A stretch of 14,424 bases of DNA, taken from NCBI GenBank assembly GCA_946042585.1, contig CAMGDO010000004.1, forward strand, positions 1 through 14,424, written 5' to 3'. The notes beneath the pieces are model-generated. The model ran no database searches. It was not told the origin of the DNA and saw only the letters and a program-made list of their open reading frames with translations. Made by a program: the position numbers and the translations under genes. Positions 1 to 6,331 of this stretch are shown here, piece by piece. Position 1 is the stretch's first letter; every line of letters begins with the position of its first letter. The DNA is from an uncultured Clostridia bacterium (GTDB lineage: Bacteria > Bacillota > Clostridia > Christensenellales > Aristaeellaceae).

Positions 1-76
1 TCCTTTGTTCCTGTATCGTTTTCAAGGTCCCTCGCGCTCTCGTTTTTCCTCTCTCAGAGGGGCTTCCCTCGAGCGC
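1..76 (-). other. Probable rRNA operon leader (partial, runs off left edge)
   Basis: Transcribed leader downstream of the strong minus promoter at 83-112. On the minus strand it contains CCTTGAAAAC (plus 18-27), similar to the boxA-like CTTTGAAAAC element of Bacillota rRNA leaders and spacers. It can fold: GCGCTC (34-39) pairs with GAGCGC (71-76), enclosing a small hairpin CCTCT/AGAGG (48-52/56-60). The predicted transcript starts almost exactly at the outer stem. No 16S sequence is inside the window, so the rRNA call is an inference; a tRNA operon leader is the main alternative. Confidence 0.5.
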
Positions 77-82
77 TTAGAT

Positions 83-112
83 ATAATACCACAACCCCAT
101 ACCTTTTGTCAA
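83..112 (-). promoter_or_regulatory. Strong sigma-A-type promoter of the left-edge (rRNA-like) operon
   Basis: On the minus strand a perfect -35 TTGACA (plus 107-112) is followed after 18 bases by -10 TATTAT (83-88). An A-tract-rich UP-element-like region lies directly upstream. Start of transcription is predicted near 76. Strength and leader type fit a stable-RNA promoter. Confidence 0.65.
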
Positions 113-116
113 CACC

Positions 117-153
117 TTTTTTGCAATTTTTTTGAAGTTTTTTGAATCTTTTT
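117..153 (-). promoter_or_regulatory. Helically phased A-tracts (UP element / bent DNA)
   Basis: Four T-runs on the plus strand (A-runs on the minus strand) lie at 117-122, 127-133, 138-143 and 149-153. Their centres are 10.5 bases apart each time, one DNA helical turn. This is the classic pattern for intrinsic curvature, placed directly upstream of the -35 box where RNA polymerase alpha C-terminal domains bind. It fits a strong UP element. Confidence 0.6.
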
Positions 154-280
154 GCAGTTCCGTATATACTTTGGTCTGTTTTCAGAGAACGTTCGTGTTT
201 ATATCTATATATACCGCTTCGCGACACATCCCACCACAAGGTCATCCGGATTCTCTGTTCTTTCCGCATTCAAAGCACAG

Positions 281-319
281 CAGAAAACTGCGCCGGAGGG
301 TGTTTTTTCCCTCCGGCGC
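281..319 (-). terminator. Rho-independent terminator of the Cys-rich protein gene
   Basis: An 11-bp perfect GC-rich stem (290-300 with 309-319) with an 8-base loop. On the minus strand it is followed by a short T-rich run (AGTTTTCT). It lies 25 bases beyond the stop at 345 and separates this gene from the stable-RNA promoter to its left. Between about 154 and 280 nothing else is recognised. Confidence 0.8.
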
Positions 320-344
320 GACATTTTTTGCTTCTTTGTCGAGC

Positions 345-1130
345 TCAGGAATTACAATTTCTGCATGTGCAGCAGCGGTTGCATCCGCAGCTATTCTGCG
401 TATCGGCAGCCGTTTCTTCGCACAGATTAAGCGAGGGAAAGAGCGGAAGCGAGAAGAACTCATCGCACACGTTATCTGCAAATTCCTCGCAGGGCGGAAT
501 GGAGCAGAAGCCGTAGGAAGGAACCAGGATCTCCACGCGCGCCAGTACCTTGAGAATGATGGATACACAGATGGTCAGTCTGAAGACATTATCTCCGCGA
601 TAACTGCCCGACACACAGATAGCACTGGCCATGCCTTCCAGCGTATAGGGAACAATGGAATCATCCGGCACGCTCAGCAGCACATCCTTGTTCACGCGCA
701 CAACGCCCTTGCCGATGTACTCCACGCAGCGGGAATCCGTAAAGAGAATATCGATGGGAATCTCGATATAGCCGCGCACGCGCGCAAAGCAGGGACGGTC
801 GCAAAGCCTTTCCACCGTGAGATTGGACACATCGATATCCGTGGTGCTGGATCTGCAGCTTTCAAACGTGATGGGAGGAACCGGCGCAGTAGCGGGCGGC
901 GTCGTTTCCGAATTGCCGTTGCTATTGCAGCCGCAGCTGCAGTTGCATACGACCTGTGCATAGCTGGTGATGGTCACATCCACATTGTCGAGCTGTTCCT
1001 GCTGCAGACAGCTGTCGTACACGCGCTGCACCTGAATGCAGACCTTTTCGTTGAGGCCATCCAGCGCGCTGCCCGAGATCTCGCCGGGACTCTTGGCAGG
1101 ATCGGCGTTCTTGTAGGAATAGAATGACAT
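345..1130 (-). CDS. Cysteine-rich protein, probable spore-surface type
   Basis: A 261-residue protein with 22 cysteines (about 8%). Clusters lie at C62/C64/C66/C68 and at the C terminus (C248, C250, C253, C254, C256, C259). There is no signal peptide or membrane segment. The segment near residues 29-50 (VCIQVQRVYDSC) recalls a widespread clostridial family of Cys-rich proteins, some of which (for example CsxA of C. sporogenes) self-assemble into disulfide-linked exosporium layers; that link is from memory and family-level only. The start is set by AAGGAGG at 1138-1144, seven bases before ATG. A possible sporulation-sigma promoter lies upstream. It is a single-gene unit ending in a strong terminator. 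A metal-binding role is a less likely alternative. Confidence 0.75.
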   Translation of the reverse strand: MSFYSYKNADPAKSPGEISGSALDGLNEKVCIQVQRVYDSCLQQEQLDNVDVTITSYAQVVCNCSCGCNSNGNSETTPPATAPVPPITFESCRSSTTDIDVSNLTVERLCDRPCFARVRGYIEIPIDILFTDSRCVEYIGKGVVRVNKDVLLSVPDDSIVPYTLEGMASAICVSGSYRGDNVFRLTICVSIILKVLARVEILVPSYGFCSIPPCEEFADNVCDEFFSLPLFPSLNLCEETAADTQNSCGCNRCCTCRNCNS

Positions 1131-1150
1131 ACCCGCGCCTCCTTACTTCG

Positions 1151-1190
1151 TCTGCGATCTATCGCAGAGCGTCGGGCTGCTTAGCAGCCC
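1151..1190 (-). other. Two tandem hairpins in the 5' leader of the Cys-rich gene
   Basis: TCTGCGA/TCGCAGA (1151-1157/1162-1168) and GGGCTGC/GCAGCCC (1174-1180/1184-1190) form two short perfect stems between the predicted promoter and the ribosome site. No T-run follows either, so they are not terminators. They may stabilise the mRNA; role unknown. Confidence 0.45.
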
Positions 1191-1196
1191 ACACTG

Positions 1197-1224
1197 CCAT
1201 GCTATGCCCCGCCGGAAAAGGTGT
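1197..1224 (-). promoter_or_regulatory. Possible SigK/SigE-like promoter
   Basis: The minus strand reads CATAGCATGG (plus 1197-1206), resembling the -10 CATAnnnTA of mother-cell sporulation sigma factors, with an AC (1223-1224) 16 bases upstream. No convincing sigma-A boxes are seen here. The match is short and the call tentative, but it would fit a spore-surface gene. Confidence 0.3.
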
Positions 1225-1229
1225 GCAGA

Positions 1230-1264
1230 CAAAAGAAAAAGCCGCCGGCCTCGCAGCCGGCGGC
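1230..1264 (-). terminator. Rho-independent terminator of the Fe-S / secreted protein operon
   Basis: A 9-bp perfect stem GCCGCCGGC/GCCGGCGGC (1241-1249/1256-1264) with a 6-base loop. On the minus strand it is followed by TTTTTCTTTTG. It begins 10 bases after the stop at 1274. Confidence 0.9.
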
Positions 1265-1273
1265 TCAGTGTCG

Positions 1274-2098
1274 TTATTGCAGCTTCAGCGTCGCCTTGTA
1301 AACATAGCTGCCGCTCGCATTGAAAGCAAGATAGAAGTCATCCCCCACATGGAACATGCTCTCAACCTCCTGGAAGCCGCCCACGCGGATATTGGTCACA
1401 TGATTTCCGTCCCAGTCGTAGACGGCGATCAGGTTGGGCATATTGACCTCCTTGTTGTCGCGGTTCCAGCGCGGGAAGTAAATATAATTGTCGTCACAGT
1501 CTGCGCCCTGCGTCACCAGCCCGTCATGCACGACCGCATGGAACGCGATCTTCTCAAAGTCCGCATTCAGAATGGAGAAGTTTTCTCCGCCGCTGAGACC
1601 CACCACATACACATCGCGCGTTTCGTTATAGGCGATGGAAAACATTTCGCAGCTGCACGTCACGGTCTCCACCACTTCCAGCGTTTCCGGATCAATGATC
1701 GTCAGAAGATTCCTGCGCGGCGCATTGTTGACCACAACCAACTTGCCCGTTTTGGCATTGTAGGTCATATCATTGCCATGGTCAATGGGCAGACCATACT
1801 GCACCTTCACCTCTTCCCAGGTGCTCATATCGAACTTTCGGATGGAACCCAGATGCTGGATCTGATCCTCCATCACAATATAGGCATAGCGGCCGTCGGT
1901 GGCGCTGCCCTGCTGCACACAGTAATTATGATAGGCAAGCTCGCTCGGCGCAGTCACGCGCAGCACGCGTTCGAGCTTCACGGCATAGCTGCCCTCGCTC
2001 GTCACATCGCTCAGTTTCAGGGCTTCGCCCTCCGCCACAGCGCCGGATACCCCCAGAAGGCACAGGCACAAAAGCCAGGCAAACAGTCTCTTCATCAT
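1274..2098 (-). CDS. Secreted beta-propeller-like protein
   Basis: A 274-residue protein with a signal peptide: MMKR start, hydrophobic core L5-G16, likely cleavage AVA|EG after residue 22. No lipobox is present. The mature part carries repeated strand-rich units such as DGRYAYIVMEDQI, TIDPETLEVVETV, DVYVVGLSGGENFSILN and NLIAVYDWDGNHV. These resemble the YncE / YVTN class of WD-like propellers, but about 250 residues gives a small or partial propeller. The function is unknown; it probably acts outside the membrane. The start is supported by GAGAGGAG at 2105-2112; a second ATG directly follows. It lies 15 bases after the Fe-S protein gene and shares its promoter, ending at a strong terminator. 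Confidence 0.75.
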   Translation of the reverse strand: MMKRLFAWLLCLCLLGVSGAVAEGEALKLSDVTSEGSYAVKLERVLRVTAPSELAYHNYCVQQGSATDGRYAYIVMEDQIQHLGSIRKFDMSTWEEVKVQYGLPIDHGNDMTYNAKTGKLVVVNNAPRRNLLTIIDPETLEVVETVTCSCEMFSIAYNETRDVYVVGLSGGENFSILNADFEKIAFHAVVHDGLVTQGADCDDNYIYFPRWNRDNKEVNMPNLIAVYDWDGNHVTNIRVGGFQEVESMFHVGDDFYLAFNASGSYVYKATLKLQ

Positions 2099-2113
2099 TT
2101 TTTGCTCCTCTCT

Positions 2114-2980
2114 TTATGTTTCATTGCTTTGTTGATTCCTGACACCGGGAATACCGTATTCGCAGGGAACGCCAGTCTGACACAGACCGCACACCGAATA
2201 GCCGTCATAGCCGTAGCGCTCGTGACAGATGAGCCTGATCACCTGACGGTGGTAATTGATGCACTTCACCTTGTCGTGTCCCGATGGCGTAATCGCCCCC
2301 GCCGGGCAGCGGCGCATGCAGGCCGTGCAGCCGTTTTTCGCCTGGCAATATTCATTATATTGTGAATACTCGCGCACAGTCGGGGACAGAGCGCTATTCA
2401 CAATCACTGAGCCATAGCGCGCCGCCTTGCCCCGCTTAGAAATCAGCCCGTCGCACAGACCGAATGTGCCCAGCCCCGAAATGAACGCAGTGTGGCGCTC
2501 CGACCAGTTGGAAATGCGCACAAACCGCTCGCTGTCTGCCAGCGCGAATTCTTCCGAGCACATGGGCGCCACCGCCTCCAGGCCGCTCGTGCGCAGCGCC
2601 GTTTCCAGAGCCTTTGCCATGGCGCGGTTGCATGCTTCGCCATGTACGCGCACATACTGCCATTCCATGGTGGTGCAATCCGTCTGCGCGGCATTCAGGC
2701 GGCGGTTGCTTTCCGTCTGCGGAAGCGCCCAGCTGATCACCGACACGCCGGCAGGATCAAAGACACGGCCATATTCGCTTTGCAGCCACTCCTCCGGCAG
2801 GCGGTAAAATGCCGGGTCAATATGCTGCTTATAAAAGGGATACAGCGGGTCATCCGCCCGGCTGAAGCCGACCAGCGGCTCTGCAAAGGCAAAGCCCTCC
2901 GCCTCGCGCATCGTATTGTTCGCCGGATCCGCCATATACGCCTGAATAAACTGCTCAATCGTCCGGTTGGTCCATTCCAT
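2114..2980 (-). CDS. QueG-like double [4Fe-4S] protein
   Basis: A 288-residue cytosolic protein with eight ferredoxin-like cysteines near the C terminus: C212, C218, C221, C225-P226 and C240, C264, C267, C273, enough for two [4Fe-4S] clusters. The segment around residues 157-193 (ERHTAFISGLGTFGLCDGL, then KGKAARYGSVIVN) matches the substrate-domain core of the epoxyqueuosine-reductase / corrinoid-dependent reductase superfamily. It lacks the HEAT-like C-terminal region of true QueG and is shorter, so it should not be named queG; databases often label such proteins 'epoxyqueuosine reductase'. A cobalamin-linked or other redox role is possible, substrate unknown. It is first in a two-gene operon, with a sigma-A promoter at 3014-3041 and a GGGAG site about 11 bases before ATG. 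Confidence 0.8.
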   Translation of the reverse strand: MEWTNRTIEQFIQAYMADPANNTMREAEGFAFAEPLVGFSRADDPLYPFYKQHIDPAFYRLPEEWLQSEYGRVFDPAGVSVISWALPQTESNRRLNAAQTDCTTMEWQYVRVHGEACNRAMAKALETALRTSGLEAVAPMCSEEFALADSERFVRISNWSERHTAFISGLGTFGLCDGLISKRGKAARYGSVIVNSALSPTVREYSQYNEYCQAKNGCTACMRRCPAGAITPSGHDKVKCINYHRQVIRLICHERYGYDGYSVCGLCQTGVPCEYGIPGVRNQQSNET

Positions 2981-3013
2981 ATTTCTGCCGTCTCCCTTTC
3001 GCGCGGTACTTTC

Positions 3014-3041
3014 ATTATACCAGTTTCCCCCATGCGGTCAA
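3014..3041 (-). promoter_or_regulatory. Sigma-A promoter of the Fe-S protein operon
   Basis: The minus strand has TTGACC (3036-3041), 16 bases, then TATAAT (3014-3019), a perfect -10 preceded by TGG (extended -10). Transcription should start near 3007, about 27 bases before the ATG at 2980. Confidence 0.85.
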
Positions 3042-3090
3042 GTGTTTTCGCAAAAAGCCGTCTGCTCGCGCCTTTGCGCATCCACAATCA

Positions 3091-3122
3091 AGCAAAAAGC
3101 AGCCTCCGATACCGGAAGCTGC
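3091..3122 (-). terminator. Rho-independent terminator of the motor operon
   Basis: A 10-bp stem with one G-U pair (3099-3108 with 3113-3122), 4-base loop, followed on the minus strand by TTTTTGCTTG. It lies 37 bases beyond the stop at 3160 and just upstream of the next operon's promoter. Confidence 0.9.
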
Positions 3123-3159
3123 CCCGATTAAATCCCCAAGAAGCGCAAAACGCTCTCCG

Positions 3160-3669
3160 TCACTTGCACGCAGCCGTGATGCTCCGTGGAATGCCCCAGA
3201 TATAATAGGTAATTTTGAACGAGCGCGCCGTAGCCAGGGCGCTTTGATTCCGGGCGCTGGTCAGCACCACGCTCCACAGATTTCTCTCGCTGCCAGCCGG
3301 AATGACATTGTTCGCATTCACGGCTGCCGCATCGGTGGTGGAATAGGCCAGCACGTCGCCATTGACGGGCACCGGCTGTATCTCCACCATTTCCGCATCA
3401 ATCAGCCCGCCGTTTTTCAGCCGGAAAGTATAGGTGAAAAAGCTGTAATCGTCCGCCGAGCCCGGCAATTCATCGGTAAAGGGTGTTCCGGCAACGGCGT
3501 CATGATCCATGGCTGACTGCCACGACAGAAACTCGCTTTCCCGCTGCGCCGCCGACACCATTTCCACCGACACGGAAACCACAGCCAGCCGGGTGTTTGC
3601 ATAGGTATAAATACCCAGCACGCCTGCGGCCACCACCAGCAGCGCCATAAATATCGCTACATATTTCAT
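3160..3669 (-). CDS. Small membrane-anchored extracytoplasmic protein of the motor operon
   Basis: A 169-residue protein, not recognised. One hydrophobic helix at residues 3-20 is an N-terminal anchor or uncleaved signal; the remaining 145 residues should lie outside the membrane. The body has strand-like segments (LAVVSVSVEMVS, YSFFTYTFRLKNGG, ARSFKITYYIWG) separated by loops, suggesting a beta-sandwich. A longer frame exists from GTG 3678 overlapping the previous stop, but the GGAG site (3678-3681) sits eight bases from ATG 3669 and leaves no room for the GTG, so ATG is chosen. It is translationally packed behind the OmpA-domain gene: its ribosome site lies inside that gene's end. It is probably a partner or regulator of the motor; function unknown. 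Confidence 0.75.
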   Translation of the reverse strand: MKYVAIFMALLVVAAGVLGIYTYANTRLAVVSVSVEMVSAAQRESEFLSWQSAMDHDAVAGTPFTDELPGSADDYSFFTYTFRLKNGGLIDAEMVEIQPVPVNGDVLAYSTTDAAAVNANNVIPAGSERNLWSVVLTSARNQSALATARSFKITYYIWGIPRSITAACK

Positions 3670-3674
3670 ATCGC

Positions 3675-4691
3675 TCACTCCAGATTGGACAGAATCAGAT
3701 TCATCTGCTGAATCATCTCGGCGTCCTTCAGACGGAATTTGATTTCCACACGGCGGGAGCGCTGCTGATCCTCATTGCCATACGAATCGTATACAGGGTC
3801 AGAATAGCTGCGCCCCTGCGCGGTAATAATGGATTGAAGCTCCGTTTTCTGCGCGCTCGTCAGCGTATTCATGCCAAGGCAATACATCGCCACGCTCAGC
3901 GCGCGCTCCTGCGACAGCTCCAGATTGCGCTCATAGCTGCCGGTGGAGTCCGTATGCCCTTCAATGATGATTTCCGCCACATAATCCCGGTATTCATCGC
4001 TGAGCAGCACGCCCAGATACACGGGCATCAGCCGGTTCAGCTGCACCAGTCCCTCCGGCTTGATCTCGCTGCTGTTGGTCTCAAACATCAGCGTGCTGTC
4101 AAGCACAATATCGCCCGTGTTGCTGTCCACCGAGGCGGAGATGCGCGCATTGGCCAGCGCGGTGCTCAGCTCCTGCACGATGCGGGTGCGCACGCCCAGC
4201 ATATCCGACAGCTGCGCCTGATAGCTCTCCAGCTCCTTTTCCTGCGCGGCGAGCACCAGCTGCATGGCATCGATTTTGTTTTGCTGATCAGCCAGATCCT
4301 CCTCGCGCAGCACAATCTGCGCCAGCAGCGCGTCATTTTCCTTTTCGCGCGCGGACAGCTCAAGCTGCGCGGCGGAAAGCTCCTGCGCCTGCGTATCCAG
4401 CTGAATCTGGATGGCTGCCAGTTCCTCCTCCTTGCCCATCAGCTCCACGCGGGTCGTCTCCAGATCCTTTTCCTTCTGCGCCAGCGTCACCTGCGTCGCA
4501 TCCAGCTTTGCCTGCTGCTCGCCAAGCTCTCTGGTTTTGGTTTCCAGCAGCGTATAATAATGATAGATGCACAGCGTAATGGCGAGGATAAACACCAGCA
4601 GCAGCGATGCCATCATATCCGAATAGGATATCCAGTGCGTGCCGCCGTCCGCCGTGCCGCGCGAACGCGCGCTCGGGGCTCTCCTTGCCAT
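3675..4691 (-). CDS. MotB/OmpA-family (ZorB-like) peptidoglycan-binding stator protein
   Basis: A 338-residue protein. Residues 20-45 (WISYSDMMASLLLVFILAI...) form one membrane helix with D25 at its start, the place of the ion-binding Asp of MotB (D32 in E. coli). Residues 53-164 are a regular coiled coil of eight 14-residue units. From about residue 195 there is an OmpA-like domain with EGHTD (E244-D248) and R263; the 15-residue spacing matches the OmpA Asp/Arg pair that holds peptidoglycan. The C terminus has QRSRRVEIKF, typical of OmpA. It should pair with the MotA-like protein encoded one base upstream; its ribosome site AAAGGAGG (4698-4705) lies within that gene's last codons, implying coupling. 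ZorB proteins of Zorya defence have the same layout but normally a shorter linker. There are no flagellar genes nearby. Confidence 0.88.
   Translation of the reverse strand: MARRAPSARSRGTADGGTHWISYSDMMASLLLVFILAITLCIYHYYTLLETKTRELGEQQAKLDATQVTLAQKEKDLETTRVELMGKEEELAAIQIQLDTQAQELSAAQLELSAREKENDALLAQIVLREEDLADQQNKIDAMQLVLAAQEKELESYQAQLSDMLGVRTRIVQELSTALANARISASVDSNTGDIVLDSTLMFETNSSEIKPEGLVQLNRLMPVYLGVLLSDEYRDYVAEIIIEGHTDSTGSYERNLELSQERALSVAMYCLGMNTLTSAQKTELQSIITAQGRSYSDPVYDSYGNEDQQRSRRVEIKFRLKDAEMIQQMNLILSNLE
3678..3681 (-). promoter_or_regulatory. Ribosome binding site deciding start at 3669
   Basis: GGAG on the minus strand, eight bases from ATG 3669. It overlaps the alternative GTG at 3676-3678, which argues against that start. 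Confidence 0.6.
4200..4535 (-). repeat. Eight degenerate 42-bp repeats encoding a coiled-coil rod
   Basis: Residues 53-164 of the ZorB-like protein split without gaps into eight 14-residue units starting at 53, 67, 81, 95, 109, 123, 137 and 151. The common pattern is L or I at position 4, often K/Q/R-E at 7-8, and L (once N) at 11; examples are QVTLAQKEKDLETT and RVELMGKEEELAAI. This is two heptads per unit. Confidence 0.75.
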
Positions 4692-4692
4692 C

Positions 4693-6270
4693 TTACGCCT
4701 CCTTTGCGCCGTTCATCGCGCCGGATGCCGTTTCCACACACTGCGTCATATCGCCCAGCGCGCGCTGCAGGCGCGACAATGCCGTCAAAAGCCCTTCCGT
4801 GCTTTCATTCAGCCGCGCGCTCCTGTCCGCATAGCCGCTCTGGGCTGTGCGCGCCGTGCGCTCGATGCTTTCCAGCTTGCCGTCCAGCAGCGACACTACG
4901 CCGTGCATGTTTTCTTCAAACAGGCCCATGGTGCGCGACAGCCCCGCGCTGATATTCTCCACAAAGGCGGTATAGCTCTCCGACAGCTGATGGCTGCTGT
5001 CGCGCATGGCCTGCGCGGTCTGCTGCGAAACAGCCTGCTGCCCCTCCGCCTGCTGATGTACCGCCTCCAGCACGCGTCCGCTCCACTGCGCGTATTCCTG
5101 CATGCTGCTTTCAAGCGCCTCATGCCCCGCGCGCAGCGAAAGCAGATAGTCGCTCTGCTCCTGCACGGCGGTGTGCATGGCGTCCAGCAGCTCCTGCGTT
5201 TTTCCCGCAAAAGCGCTCTGATCGCCCTGCACGGCGCTCAGCTCATCAGCATAGCCCTCCATACGCTGCGCCACCTGCCCCATCAAATCGCCCATCTCCT
5301 GCATGCGGTTCATAATGGTGCCTGCGGCGTCCAGCGCTGCGTTGAGCGTGCCGTAATCCATGCGCTGCGCCTGATTGATGGCCGACAGCGTCTGCCCCAG
5401 CTGGCTGAACTGCCCGTCCAGCGCGCGATTCATCTGCCCGACAAAGCTGGTGACGATATGCTCAAGCCCTTCCAGCTGCTGCTGGGTTTCGCCCATCAGA
5501 AACTGATTGATGGTTTGCGTAACGGGCGCCATGCCATGCTCCACCGCCGCATGCATGCCCTCGATCATCCGGTTTCCCAGCTCGTTGACCGCATGGCGCA
5601 GGAACGCTGCGCGATCCTCCTGCTGGCAGATGACCTGCACATTGTCGCTCAGCGGCTGCTGCATGACAAACTCGGTGAACGCCTCGTGAAATTCATCGAT
5701 GGCCTTCTGGGTGGATCCCAGCGCCGCGTGATTGAGAATATTGAACAAAAGAGAGCACGCGCAGCCGGCAATGGACGTGCCAAAGGCGAAATTCATGCCG
5801 CTGATCATATCCGAGATACCGCTCATGGTGTTGGCTGCATCGGACAGATCCAGCGCCCCAAGACCGCGCATCAGGCCGATGAACGTGCCCAGAATACCAA
5901 GCGAGGTGAGAATGCCGGGAATCACATCGCCCAGCTGCGTATGACAGTGCGCGTATATCACCGTGTCATCATTGACATAATCTTCCACGTCGCAGTTCAT
6001 GCCGCGGCTGTCCAGCTGCTCGGCATTCACCAGAAAGCGCCGCCACGCCGTCTGCAGCATGCGTCCCAGAAACAGCGTATCCTGCCAGACGGGCTGCGAG
6101 CCGTCCTTGATCGTCATGACCTCCAGCTGCCGCACCGCCCGGCGCAGATGCCTTGCGCACCTGCGGCTGGTCAGAACGCATTTGGTATAGCCCGTGACCG
6201 CCACCGTCAAGATGGCTGCGTATATCAGGATATCCACCAGATTTCCGGACAGTTTCTCCAGCAGTTCCAC
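4693..6270 (-). CDS. MotA/TolQ/ExbB-family (ZorA-like) proton-channel protein with long helical tail
   Basis: A 525-residue protein. Membrane helices lie at about 12-33, 113-136 (LGDVIPGILTSLGILGTFIG...) and 161-183 (AFGTSIAGCACSLLFNIL...). The LGxLGTxIGL helix and the GTS segment match the pore helices of the MotA/TolQ/ExbB family, with Thr at 129 and 165. The roughly 340 residues after helix 3 should be cytoplasmic, rich in Gln, Ala, Glu and Ser, and free of proline from 250 to 525: a long helical tail. Three helices plus a long C-terminal tail is the ZorA layout of Zorya systems; TolQ and ExbB have no such tail. The start is GTG with AAAGGGGG (6279-6286) eight bases before it. First gene of the three-gene operon. 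No ZorC, D, E, F or G partner is in the window, so the zorA name is not given. Confidence 0.88.
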   Translation of the reverse strand: MELLEKLSGNLVDILIYAAILTVAVTGYTKCVLTSRRCARHLRRAVRQLEVMTIKDGSQPVWQDTLFLGRMLQTAWRRFLVNAEQLDSRGMNCDVEDYVNDDTVIYAHCHTQLGDVIPGILTSLGILGTFIGLMRGLGALDLSDAANTMSGISDMISGMNFAFGTSIAGCACSLLFNILNHAALGSTQKAIDEFHEAFTEFVMQQPLSDNVQVICQQEDRAAFLRHAVNELGNRMIEGMHAAVEHGMAPVTQTINQFLMGETQQQLEGLEHIVTSFVGQMNRALDGQFSQLGQTLSAINQAQRMDYGTLNAALDAAGTIMNRMQEMGDLMGQVAQRMEGYADELSAVQGDQSAFAGKTQELLDAMHTAVQEQSDYLLSLRAGHEALESSMQEYAQWSGRVLEAVHQQAEGQQAVSQQTAQAMRDSSHQLSESYTAFVENISAGLSRTMGLFEENMHGVVSLLDGKLESIERTARTAQSGYADRSARLNESTEGLLTALSRLQRALGDMTQCVETASGAMNGAKEA

Positions 6271-6302
6271 GCGTTGTACCCCCTTTGTGCCTGTCTGCTT
6301 CT

Positions 6303-6331
6303 ATTGTAATGGATTTTGGGGCAGATTGCAA
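6303..6331 (-). promoter_or_regulatory. Sigma-A promoter of the motor operon
   Basis: The minus strand has TTGCAA (6326-6331), 17 bases, TACAAT (6303-6308). The predicted start near 6296 gives a leader of about 26 bases with the AAAGGGGG ribosome site. It diverges from the hprK promoter. Confidence 0.75.

Noticed and set aside
132..1127. Long plus-strand open frame opposite the Cys-rich protein gene
   Set aside because: It covers a terminator and a promoter region, has no ribosome site and no recognisable domain; the minus-strand frame has a strong ribosome site, terminator and a family-like Cys pattern.
1124..2365. 413-residue plus-strand frame across two minus-strand genes
   Set aside because: It reads through the 1241-1264 terminator and both ends of real genes; its His/Ala/Arg-rich composition is typical of an antisense shadow in GC-rich DNA.
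3160..6270. Calling the motor operon a complete Zorya system or a flagellar stator
   Set aside because: No ZorC/D, ZorE or ZorF/G gene lies beside it, and no flagellar or chemotaxis genes are present; only the two core components match.
4639..6309. 556-residue plus-strand frame opposite the ZorA-like gene
   Set aside because: Low-complexity Leu/Arg/His/Ala product, no ribosome site or domain; shadow of the minus-strand gene with clear membrane helices.
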